This document shows positions 1-6,072 of a stretch of 7,858 nucleotides of DNA, one piece after another. Origin of the DNA: Alphaproteobacteria bacterium (GTDB taxonomy: Bacteria > Pseudomonadota > Alphaproteobacteria > JAJTHO01); the NCBI GenBank assembly GCA_021297975.1, contig JAJTHO010000081.1, forward strand, positions 1 through 7,858, written 5' to 3'. Position 1 is the first letter of the stretch. Every line of letters starts with the position of its first letter. A program made the position numbers and the translations under genes. The notes beneath the pieces are model-generated. The model did no database searches. It worked only from the letters and a program-made list of their open reading frames with translations, and was not told the DNA's origin.

Positions 1-1
1 C

Positions 2-2215
2 AACCTCCGCGACTTCGTTTCTCTTTTCCCTGATAAGCGCGGCATGACCACGCTTATTGTTGCACTTGTGCTTATGCCGCTGGTGGCGGCCATGGCGGTT
101 GCGCTGGATTTAGCGCGGGTGTCCCACTCAAAAGGACAGCTGCAACAAGCGGTGGACACCGCCGTTATCTCGGCGGCACGCACCTACGTCACAAAGAAGG
201 TTGAAAACGGCGGTAACCCGCCCGATGCCTATGACCAGGCGCTGTCCTCAGGGCAAAATATTTTTCGCTCTAATTATCCCGATGCGACGTTAACGCTCAA
301 TTTCAATGTTTCCGGCGGCTTTAATGGAACCGCGCAAGTCGCGGTTGGCGGCACCTTGGCTGCGGCGATGGGGCTGGCCGATGTGAACCCGGTTGCGAAA
401 GCCTGCGCCCTGACGCCCGCCAGCGGCTATACCAGCCTCACACCCTGCGTTGCCGATGCGCCGCCACCCTGCCGCCCGGGTGCGTTTCCGGAATTAAGTT
501 GTAACCAATCCGCCTGCCCGGCAGGGATGTACGATCAAACCTATCAGTATCAAGTTTCCGGCACGGTTACCGAGCCAAGCTGTGGCAGCAGCCGCTTTAC
601 CACGAAAAGCTGTAGCCTCAGCTGCCCGGAAGCGCCCAAGCCAGTGGGGTGTGGGGCGTGGCGGATGGCGTTGACTTATGTAGGTGGTAAGTCTATAGCC
701 AAGTCGCACAATTTACCATTATGCGGCGCTGAAGAACTGCCGTTCCACAATGGTCTTAGGCCTCTTTTTCAGCCTGGTATGACAACCCGCTATATTGATA
801 GTAGATGCAGAATCTTGACGGAAGCAGACGCTCTATCACGGGGGAGAATCTGCGAAGGCAGTATGGTTATTGCGCGCAGCCCAATCTCTCTCATCTGGGA
901 TGAAGGCTTCAACATCGATGATAGCTTCACTCTCTCCACCTTCCCGTTGGATCCTTTCGCGCCCGCTGGACTAACCTATGAATGGCGCGCCTCCTCTAAA
1001 GCGCCGCTGCTGGTCTGGGATGAAAAAGGCGACGGCGTGATTACCACCGCAGCCCAGCTGTTCGGCAACTACACCTTCGGTAAGCGCTGGCCGGAGGGCT
1101 ATACCGCCCTGCACAGTCTGGATTCTGATAAAAACGGCAATGTATCCGGCGATGAGCTGAAACACATCCGCATCTGGTTTGATGACAATGCCAATGGCGT
1201 GTCCGAACCCGGCGAGGTTAAAGATTTGGCCGCGGTGGGCGTAACCACGCTCTACACCGTACCGGATCGGAAAGACATCAAAACCGGCTTTATCCATGCC
1301 AAGCGCGGCTATGACCGGGTTGTTGATGGCAAAACCGTCACCCTGCCCTCCGTGGATTGGGCGGCGAAAGCCTATAAAACCCCCTCTGAAGCAAGCAGCG
1401 GCGCGAAAGCCCCCGCAGCACCCGCACCCGCGGGTGACAGCGGCGGCGCAACGCCCGCCAGCAGCAGCGCCCCCAGCGGCGCGGCAACGGGCAGCAGTTC
1501 CGGTAAAAGCAGCGGTGCAAGTGGCAGCGGCTCAGGTGGTTCGGCTGGTGGCGCGAGCGGTTCCGGCGCTGGTGGCGGTGCCTCTGGCGGTGGTAGCGGT
1601 GGAGGAGGTGGTGGTTCTGGCGGCGGCGCAGCCCCCACAACCAGCAGCAAGAGCGCCCTCGGAGGTAGTTCAACTGCCAAAACAGTCGCCATGGACATTG
1701 CCGGCATCTGGCAGATCGCCTATGCCCCCATTGACGGCGCGGATGATCCGCTTGGCATTAGCGGCATCAGCTTTGTTCCCGGCGCGTACTGGAACGAACT
1801 CAGTGGCTTTGTCTTCAATCCTTATGACCCTCTATACGGAGACACCGAGGAGTTCGAGACACAACGTGCCATTTATGAAAAACAATTCCCTAACTTGCCG
1901 CTTCAACCCAATACTCCTGAAGGCTTGTCGACGCTGCGTGATATTTTTTTGAAAGGTTTGAACGCGGTTAAACCCGGAACAAACCCTGATGCATCAAAAT
2001 GGGGATCTAAGTCTTCACTTGTCGGCTCTTATAGCGGCAAAGAAACCTATATTTTCTCCGAGATAGATCCCTTAACCGAACAGCAAACCCTCTACACCCT
2101 CACCTTCACCGATGGCACGGGCACCTTCAAAGGCACCATGACCGCGCAAATCCCCGGACGCGGTCAGTTGAAACGTGATTTTACAGGGAAGAGGCTTCAG
2201 GTTTATAAGCAGTAA
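2..2215 (+). CDS. TadG-like pilus-associated protein with Tad domain, calcium-loop block and Gly/Ser linker (5' partial)
   Basis: The reading frame is open to the left edge. It reads NLRDFVSLFPDKRG before the Met at 44, with no start codon in positions 2-43. The 'DKRG + hydrophobic segment' arrangement is the usual N-terminus of Tad-domain (TadG/TadE-like) proteins, so the start is probably upstream and the Met at 44 internal. Numbering from Met44: membrane segment about 3-25, followed by LDLARVSHSKGQLQQAVDTA, the classic Tad signature. A region at about 123-275 has twelve Cys. Acidic loops follow at 326-331 (DEKGDG), 360-371 (D-x-D-x-N-G-x-V-x-x-x-E) and 380-391 (D-x-N-x-N-G...E), resembling EF-hand or RTX-associated calcium loops. 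A Ser/Gly/Ala linker spans 448-544, and an unrecognised domain spans about 548-723. No VWA MIDAS motif is visible, although long TadG proteins often carry one. Likely inner-membrane anchored with the bulk in the periplasm or at the surface. The Tad family is confident; the function of the C-terminal part is unknown. Confidence 0.85.
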   Translation, partial: NLRDFVSLFPDKRGMTTLIVALVLMPLVAAMAVALDLARVSHSKGQLQQAVDTAVISAARTYVTKKVENGGNPPDAYDQALSSGQNIFRSNYPDATLTLNFNVSGGFNGTAQVAVGGTLAAAMGLADVNPVAKACALTPASGYTSLTPCVADAPPPCRPGAFPELSCNQSACPAGMYDQTYQYQVSGTVTEPSCGSSRFTTKSCSLSCPEAPKPVGCGAWRMALTYVGGKSIAKSHNLPLCGAEELPFHNGLRPLFQPGMTTRYIDSRCRILTEADALSRGRICEGSMVIARSPISLIWDEGFNIDDSFTLSTFPLDPFAPAGLTYEWRASSKAPLLVWDEKGDGVITTAAQLFGNYTFGKRWPEGYTALHSLDSDKNGNVSGDELKHIRIWFDDNANGVSEPGEVKDLAAVGVTTLYTVPDRKDIKTGFIHAKRGYDRVVDGKTVTLPSVDWAAKAYKTPSEASSGAKAPAAPAPAGDSGGATPASSSAPSGAATGSSSGKSSGASGSGSGGSAGGASGSGAGGGASGGGSGGGGGGSGGGAAPTTSSKSALGGSSTAKTVAMDIAGIWQIAYAPIDGADDPLGISGISFVPGAYWNELSGFVFNPYDPLYGDTEEFETQRAIYEKQFPNLPLQPNTPEGLSTLRDIFLKGLNAVKPGTNPDASKWGSKSSLVGSYSGKETYIFSEIDPLTEQQTLYTLTFTDGTGTFKGTMTAQIPGRGQLKRDFTGKRLQVYKQ
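1019..1219 (+). other. Calcium-binding loop block (EF-hand/RTX-like) in the TadG-like protein
   Basis: Three acidic loops lie within about 66 residues. The first (D326, K328, D330, G331) is followed by QLFG. This matches the 'DxDGDG...ELFGN' pattern found next to hemolysin-type calcium repeats in secreted proteobacterial proteins. The second (D360, D362, N364, G365, V367, E371) is a full 12-residue EF-hand loop. The third (D380, N382, N384, G385, E391) has the spacing DxNxNGxxxxxE and is preceded by IRIWFD, also typical of that family. Calcium binding is inferred from ligand spacing only. Confidence 0.7.
1385..1675 (+). repeat. Low-complexity Ser/Gly/Ala/Pro linker-coding tract
   Basis: About 97 codons (residues 448-544 counted from Met44) encode almost only Ser, Gly, Ala, Pro and Thr, ending in a dense poly-Gly stretch around 1570-1630. 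The DNA is strongly G+C rich and made of short GGC/GGT/AGC units, so replication slippage and length variation between strains are likely. At protein level it reads as a flexible linker between the calcium-loop block and the C-terminal domain. The long Pro-rich and Arg-rich open frames on the other strand and in other frames are by-products of this composition. Confidence 0.85.
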
Positions 2216-2218
2216 GGC

Positions 2219-2830
2219 TTATTTCTTAGCAGAATCTGGCTTTGCCGTGGGCGCTATTTCAATCGGCCTGCCAACGACTGCAAAATAGAGATAACCGCCC
2301 CCTGCCAGGCTAACGCAACTTTCCAAACGATCTTTGCCATCGAACAACGCCAACATATCCGCCGTACCGTTCTCAAGCGCGCTGTGGGGCATACCGCTGG
2401 CGGGGATTTTTGCCTCCTGCCACAATAATGCATTAATACGCAAACAGGCCTTGCGGCTAAGCGGATAAGCGGTCAACGCCGTATCCGGATCACTCACATT
2501 CAAGCGCCCCGCGAATTGCCCCGTGTACAGCGCCCATGCCGCGCTCTCCTTACCGCGCACGCGTTGCGGCAGTTTTGACGGCAATGCGTCGAGGCTTTTT
2601 TTACTATTGAATGACTGTTGCAACCGCTGACTTGTTCGCAGAAAATCTTCCACGTCCTTTTCGAGCGCTAATGATTCCGGGTCTTGAGCGGGCTTACGCA
2701 TTTCTTGCAAAAAATAATACCCCGCCGCACAGGCGGCTATCAGCATGACGAGTATGACCAGCCAGACAACCGCGCCGCTGCCTTTTTTAGCGGGCGACTC
2801 TACCTCAGTAACAGCCGCATCATCGCTCAT
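2219..2830 (-). CDS. Single-pass inner-membrane protein of unknown function, coupled to metF
   Basis: I do not recognise this 203-residue protein. It has a short charged N-terminus (1-18), one strong hydrophobic segment at about 20-41 (VVWLVILVMLIAACAAGYYF), and then a probably periplasmic part of about 160 residues. The region at 50-90 is charged and likely helical. Two Cys (129 and 162) in the soluble part could form a disulfide. C129 lies in a 'KACLRINALLW' helix-like stretch, and the chain ends with strand-like YLYFAVV and a polar tail. The two-Cys C-terminal layout loosely recalls type IV pilin-like folds, but there is no prepilin peptidase site, so I do not call it a pilin. The ATG follows the metF TAA after one base (TAAGATG), which indicates translational coupling. 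No strong Shine-Dalgarno is visible. It ends 3 bp from the converging TadG-like gene. Reality as a gene is supported by the coupling, the membrane segment and its length. Confidence 0.75.
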   Translation of the reverse strand: MSDDAAVTEVESPAKKGSGAVVWLVILVMLIAACAAGYYFLQEMRKPAQDPESLALEKDVEDFLRTSQRLQQSFNSKKSLDALPSKLPQRVRGKESAAWALYTGQFAGRLNVSDPDTALTAYPLSRKACLRINALLWQEAKIPASGMPHSALENGTADMLALFDGKDRLESCVSLAGGGYLYFAVVGRPIEIAPTAKPDSAKK

Positions 2831-2831
2831 C

Positions 2832-3719
2832 TTAAGAGGCCACGCTTTTTATCCTGCCCGTCGCCGCGTTTACAGACGGTGATAAACCCAGCCAATGACA
2901 TACGGCGCTGGCAATATCTGCCCGGTTTAATGTGTAAAAATGGAATTGGTTGATTCCATTACGGCGGAGGTGCTCGCATTGCTCTATGCCAAAGCTGGCG
3001 CCAATCATGGCCGCTTGAACCGGATCGGTGATGCCGTCAAGAAGCCCATACACCCGGTCGGGAATCGCCGTGCCGCAGAGCGCCGCAAATTTGCGGCTTT
3101 GAGCAAAATTATTGACCAGCACAATACCCGGCACAATCGGCTTTGTGATACCCTGTAACGCACAGCGGTCGCGAAAACGCAAATATGCATCGGTATCAAA
3201 GCAAAACTGCGTAATAGCGCGGTCTGCGCCTGCGTCAAATTTACGGCGCAGGTAATCTATATCAAAGCTGGCCGATGGCGCTTGCGGATGGGTTTCTGGA
3301 TACGCGGCAACACTGATATCAAAAGGATGCAGTGCCCGCAGTCCTGATACTAAATCAACCGCATAGGCATAGCCGTCGGCTCGCGGCGTGTAATCGCCAC
3401 TGTGCCCCGGCACATCACCGCGAAGGGCGACAATACGCTTGATACCGCTGTCCCATAACGTGCGTGCAACTGTGTCAATTTCATCACGGTTTGCGCCCAC
3501 ACAGGTTAAATGCGCCGCAACGGGAATGCCGGTTTTCTCCTGAATCTGCCGGCATGTTTGCAGGGTAAGGCCTTGTGTTGAGCCGCCCGCACCATATGTA
3601 ACCGAAATATATTCAGGATTAAAAACGCCAAGCTGGATTGCAGCTTGCATTAATTTTTCCTGTGTTTCCGGTGTCTTGGCCGGGAAAAATTCAAAAGAAA
3701 CTGTTGGGGAAGATGACAC
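2832..3719 (-). CDS. metF: 5,10-methylenetetrahydrofolate reductase
   Basis: This flavoprotein (FAD, NAD(P)H-dependent) reduces 5,10-methylene-THF to 5-methyl-THF, the methyl donor for methionine synthesis in the cytoplasm. At 295 residues it matches the bacterial MetF length (E. coli 296). Family motifs are in order: SFEFFPAKT (8-16, with the catalytic Glu at E10, equivalent to E. coli E28), SVTYGAGGST (39-48), HLTCVGANRDEI (70-81), ALRGD (98-102, D102 equivalent to D120), SVAAYPETHPQA (126-137), ITQFCFDTDAYLRF (159-172, Q161 at the position of the substrate/NADH Gln), VPGIVLVNNF (186-195) and FHFYTLNRADIA (239-250). The start is GTG at 3719. An in-frame TGA lies four codons upstream, and the conserved SFEFFP motif begins at residue 8, so no other start fits. 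A GAGAG-like Shine-Dalgarno precedes it. It is the first gene of a two-gene minus-strand unit and is divergent from mlaA. Confidence 0.97.
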   Translation of the reverse strand: MSSSPTVSFEFFPAKTPETQEKLMQAAIQLGVFNPEYISVTYGAGGSTQGLTLQTCRQIQEKTGIPVAAHLTCVGANRDEIDTVARTLWDSGIKRIVALRGDVPGHSGDYTPRADGYAYAVDLVSGLRALHPFDISVAAYPETHPQAPSASFDIDYLRRKFDAGADRAITQFCFDTDAYLRFRDRCALQGITKPIVPGIVLVNNFAQSRKFAALCGTAIPDRVYGLLDGITDPVQAAMIGASFGIEQCEHLRRNGINQFHFYTLNRADIASAVCHWLGLSPSVNAATGRIKSVAS

Positions 3720-3841
3720 GTTACACTCTCACATCACGCTTTGCTGTATTTTTACAACGTCTAAGCTCTTTTTTAAGTTCTGGCAATTAAAACTAATAAA
3801 GAGAAGTTGTCATTGTGACGGTTCATGTCTAGGTAAGTAGT
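3720..3841. promoter_or_regulatory. Divergent metF/mlaA intergenic region
   Basis: These 122 bp are clearly richer in A+T than the flanking genes and must hold the 5' control of both divergent units. Weak promoter-like pairs can be drawn. Toward mlaA there is TTTACA (3751-3756), 17 bp, then TAAGTT (3774-3779). Toward metF there is TTGCCA (complement of 3781-3786), 17 bp, then TAGACG (complement of 3758-3763). Both have poor -10 matches, so the positions are tentative. An AGGTAAG Shine-Dalgarno-like stretch (3831-3837) precedes the mlaA ATG. I see no recognisable SAM or other riboswitch structure on the metF side. Confidence 0.45.
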
Positions 3842-4576
3842 ATGTTTAAAATTTTAGTGCTTTGTTTTTTTACAGCGATGCTTTCTGGCGCTGCCAACGC
3901 CCAAAGCTATAATGGAACCAGTGAAACCGTTGAGGATATTAACCGCATCGTTTTCGATGGCAACGTGCTGCTTGATGACGTCGTTCTTGAGCCGATAGCT
4001 CAAGGATACCGCGCCATCTCAACTCCTGGCGTTCGCAAAGCCGTCAGTAATTTTTCTAACAATCTGGACGAGCCGCGCAACTTTATTAATGCTCTTCTGC
4101 AAGGTGATCTGCAGGGGGGCGGTGATTCCTTAACCCGCTTTCTAGTGAACTCCACTTTCGGCATTGTCGGTCTTTTTGATGTGGCCGGGCGCGAAAACGT
4201 TGCCAGACAAGAAGAAGATTTCGGCCAGACTCTGGCCGTCTGGGGCGCGGACAGCGGTACCTATTTGATGCTACCGGTTTTGGGGCCTTCTAATGTGCGC
4301 GATCTGAGCGGGCGGGTTGTTGACACTGTAACATCGCCTATCGGGTTTCTTGCCCGGCAAACGAATATCACTGCCTACGAATACGGCGCAAAAGGTCTCG
4401 GCATTGTTTCAAGCCGCGAGGCTAATATAGAAAATATTGAGTCTATTCGTCGCAGTACTTTGGATTATTACGCCGCAGTGCGTAGCTTTTATAACCAACG
4501 CCGCCAAAATGCCATTGCGAATATTGACAGTGGCGAAAACACTGCGGCGCGTGATAAAGCGTTTGAAAATTTCTAA
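3842..4576 (+). CDS. mlaA: MlaA/VacJ-family outer-membrane phospholipid-asymmetry protein, apparently not a lipoprotein
   Basis: MlaA forms a channel in the outer membrane that takes mislocalised phospholipids from the outer leaflet and passes them to MlaC. The 244 residues match the family length (E. coli 251). Conserved blocks are EDINRIVFDGNVLLDD (31-46), LEPIAQGYRA (49-58), VRKAVSNFSNNLDEPRNFIN (64-83), LLQGD (85-89), RFLVNSTFGIVGLFDVAG (99-116), FGQTLAVWG (127-135) and GTYLMLPVLGPSNVRD (139-154). The N-terminus is MFKILVLCFFTAMLSGAANA, with an AxA type-I signal peptidase site before Q21. There is no lipobox: the only nearby Cys (C8) sits inside the hydrophobic core and is preceded by Leu. 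Classical MlaA proteins are lipoproteins, so anchoring here would depend on the protein's own membrane helices. mlaC follows 13 bp later. Confidence 0.93.
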   Translation: MFKILVLCFFTAMLSGAANAQSYNGTSETVEDINRIVFDGNVLLDDVVLEPIAQGYRAISTPGVRKAVSNFSNNLDEPRNFINALLQGDLQGGGDSLTRFLVNSTFGIVGLFDVAGRENVARQEEDFGQTLAVWGADSGTYLMLPVLGPSNVRDLSGRVVDTVTSPIGFLARQTNITAYEYGAKGLGIVSSREANIENIESIRRSTLDYYAAVRSFYNQRRQNAIANIDSGENTAARDKAFENF

Positions 4577-4577
4577 C

Positions 4578-4582
4578 AGGGG
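4578..4582 (+). promoter_or_regulatory. Ribosome binding site of mlaC
   Basis: AGGGG lies 7 bases before the ATG at 4590, just after the mlaA stop at 4574-4576. This spacing supports the ATG at 4590 over the adjacent in-frame GTG at 4587, and over the far upstream in-frame Met at 4437, which lies inside mlaA. Confidence 0.7.
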
Positions 4583-4589
4583 CATTGTG

Positions 4590-5276
4590 ATGTTATCGGT
4601 CGTTAAGGTGCGTTTTTTTTTGGTTCTGCTGGCCTTGTCGCTCTTGGCTGTGCCAACCTTGGCCGCAGCGCAAAACCAGCCTGTCAGTGCGGACGTTGAT
4701 GACCCGGCCTATCGCGCAGCAGCCGAGAAATTCATTGATGATTTGGTGCGTGATGCTATCCGCGATCTTGCTGATGCTAAAGTGCCGGAAGAGAAGCGCT
4801 TTTCTGCCTTTGAACGAATCTACACTAACAGCTTTGATATTGAACGTATCTCCCGCTTTGCCCTTGCTCGCTACTGGAATATTGCAACCCCGGCGGAACG
4901 TCAGGAATTTTTGGCGCTCTTTAAAGAATCAAGCATGCAAATGTATCGCTCACGACTTAAAAGCTACCGCGGCCAATCCATGCGCGTGACTGGCTCGCGC
5001 CTCGATGGCAGCGGCCAGCATGTTCTTGTTTCCGCTGAAATTATCGACCCCGCCTCCAGTAACCCGGTTGCAATCGAATGGCGCGTTGTCCGCACCGGCA
5101 ACACCCTGCGGGTGGGTGATATCGCCGTTGAAGGGATTAGTTTAGGCTTAACCCTTCGCTCCGAATACGCGGCGGTGATTGAGAAAAATGGTGGTCGTGT
5201 TGCGGGCTTGCTGAATGAGCTGCGCGTAAAAAATGCCGCCTCGAACGCTCCTACCATTGAGACTAAAGCCAACTAA
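4590..5276 (+). CDS. mlaC: MlaC/Ttg2D-family periplasmic phospholipid shuttle
   Basis: MlaC is the soluble lipid carrier between outer-membrane MlaA and the inner-membrane MlaFEDB ABC transporter. From the chosen ATG the protein has 228 residues. Its signal peptide (MLSVVKVRFFLVLLALSLLA...) is cleaved near AAA27-Q28. The mature part has the helical MlaC/Tol_Tol_Ttg2 features: AAEKFIDDLVRDAIRDLAD (44-62), SFDIERISRFALARYWNIAT (81-100), PAERQEFLALFKE (101-113), YRSRLKSYRGQ (119-129), then a strand-rich C-terminal half with VEWRV/VGDI-type segments (162-179) and LTLRSEYAAVIEKNGG (187-202). The open frame continues 51 codons upstream, but that part overlaps mlaA in another frame, lacks family similarity and would hide the signal peptide. 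It forms an operon with mlaA; the transporter genes mlaFED are not in this window. Confidence 0.92.
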   Translation: MLSVVKVRFFLVLLALSLLAVPTLAAAQNQPVSADVDDPAYRAAAEKFIDDLVRDAIRDLADAKVPEEKRFSAFERIYTNSFDIERISRFALARYWNIATPAERQEFLALFKESSMQMYRSRLKSYRGQSMRVTGSRLDGSGQHVLVSAEIIDPASSNPVAIEWRVVRTGNTLRVGDIAVEGISLGLTLRSEYAAVIEKNGGRVAGLLNELRVKNAASNAPTIETKAN

Positions 5277-5315
5277 ATCACGACGCTCAGCTTACTACCC
5301 CACCCTGCAACCCCA

Positions 5316-5343
5316 TTGACAGGCTCAACTTAGGCGCTAACAC
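5316..5343 (+). promoter_or_regulatory. Probable sigma-70-type promoter of the TPR-bamB-der operon
   Basis: A perfect TTGACA -35 element (5316-5321) is followed after 16 bp by TAACAC (5338-5343), a weak -10 keeping the TA at positions 1-2 and the A at 5. A start site near 5350 would give a leader of only about 15-25 nt. The placement between two genes that are clearly separate in function supports it. The -10 assignment is uncertain. Confidence 0.5.
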
Positions 5344-5357
5344 AGTAAGTGTGTCAG
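5337..5357. promoter_or_regulatory. Imperfect dyad overlapping the -10/start region of the TPR-bamB-der operon
   Basis: CTAACACA (5337-5344) and TGTGTCAG (5350-5357) are inverted copies with one mismatch (A5339 against C5355), separated by GTAAG. Five contiguous pairs (ACACA/TGTGT) form the core. It overlaps the predicted -10 and the transcription start, so it could be an operator or a small stem-loop in the leader. No U-run follows, so it is not an intrinsic terminator for mlaC. Confidence 0.35.
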
Positions 5358-5364
5358 TTACAAG

Positions 5365-6072
5365 ATGGGTATTATGAAGCAACCTCCGTCAAAAATCCCC
5401 ACCATTGCACCCGAAGAGGGCGAATCCGTCTGGCGTGAAGCCGCCGCCGATGTCCAGCAAGAAAGACTCGTTCAATTTTTCAGCCGCCATGGCCGAAAGC
5501 TCAGCACAGCTGTGGTTTTACTCCTTTTTACGGTTGTGGGCTGGCAGAGTTATCAAAACTGGCGTTATGAGAAAAATGCTGCGGCTGCCGAACAGTTTGC
5601 TGGCGCGATGCGCATTTTAGATAGTCAGCCTAATGATGCCGGCGCGCTGGCCGCGCTTAATGCAATACAAGACAGCGGCGCTTCGGGTTATGCAGCATTG
5701 TCCTCGCTTTTATTGACGAAAAAATCCGATGATGCAGCTGCGCAGCGCGATGCTCTCATCGCCTTCGCCGGAAACAGCAGTGTTGATGCGCTATTGCGCC
5801 AAATTGCCGCTGTTGCCGCGGGATACCGCACACTGGCACTGAATCAGCCGTTGCCCGCTGCGCTGCTCACCATGCTTGACGATAGCATAAAAACAAACAA
5901 CGGTTTTGCCCCCATGGCCAGAGAAATAAAGGCCTTAGAAGCGCACCAGCGCGGCGACAATACCGCCGCAATATCCCTGTTGACTGCACTTTCCCAAGAT
6001 GTATCGGCGCCCCCTGCACTACGCCAGCGTGCAGCAGCGTATCTCAGCGTCTTAGAAAATCAAAAACTCTGA
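5365..6072 (+). CDS. YfgM-like membrane-anchored tetratricopeptide protein
   Basis: This is a 235-residue protein with a cytoplasmic N-terminus containing VWREAAADVQQERLVQFFSR (22-41), one membrane segment at about 46-63 (TAVVLLLFTVVGWQSYQNW region), and an Ala-rich helical domain typical of the TPR_21/YfgM-like family. YfgM in E. coli is an inner-membrane protein that contacts SecYEG and periplasmic chaperones such as PpiD. The same arrangement directly upstream of bamB and der is standard in Alphaproteobacteria. Helical hairpin repeats can be seen at about 66-115 and 185-232 (EIKALEAHQRGDNTAAISLL is a clear TPR-like pair). The start is ambiguous: ATG 5365 has no evident Shine-Dalgarno, while the in-frame ATG at 5374 (MKQPPSK) is preceded by a GATGGG stretch. 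The gene ends in TGA overlapping the bamB ATG by one base (TGATG), which implies translational coupling. Confidence 0.88.
   Translation: MGIMKQPPSKIPTIAPEEGESVWREAAADVQQERLVQFFSRHGRKLSTAVVLLLFTVVGWQSYQNWRYEKNAAAAEQFAGAMRILDSQPNDAGALAALNAIQDSGASGYAALSSLLLTKKSDDAAAQRDALIAFAGNSSVDALLRQIAAVAAGYRTLALNQPLPAALLTMLDDSIKTNNGFAPMAREIKALEAHQRGDNTAAISLLTALSQDVSAPPALRQRAAAYLSVLENQKL

Noticed and set aside
1338..1707. Two minus-strand open frames, Pro-rich and Arg-rich, antisense to the linker
   Set aside because: They are composition artefacts of a G+C-rich repeat tract and look like no known protein.
1296..1952. Plus-strand 218-codon open frame inside the TadG-like gene
   Set aside because: Its translation is low-complexity Ala/Pro/Val from the shifted Gly/Ser tract, with no domain signature or independent ribosome site.
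2684..3158. Plus-strand open frames antisense to metF and the coupled membrane protein
   Set aside because: They overlap a confidently identified metF and show no signal, domain or ribosome site.
3720..3760. Possible SAM riboswitch in the metF leader
   Set aside because: The leader is short, and I could not draw the conserved stems or pseudoknot of the SAM riboswitch classes.
3773..3790. TTAA pairs resembling a CtrA binding site
   Set aside because: The spacing between the two TTAA copies is 10 bases, not the 7 expected for TTAA-N7-TTAA.
3809..3819. Short inverted repeat GTCA-TTG-TGAC upstream of mlaA
   Set aside because: Four-base arms are expected by chance in a 122-bp A+T-rich region, and no known operator matches.
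4437..4589. Upstream in-frame extension of mlaC starting at the Met at 4437
   Set aside because: It lies inside mlaA in another frame, would bury the clear signal peptide, and has no Shine-Dalgarno, whereas AGGGG sits 7 bases before the ATG at 4590.
5277..5315. Possible intrinsic terminator after mlaC
   Set aside because: No stable G+C-rich hairpin followed by a T-run is present.
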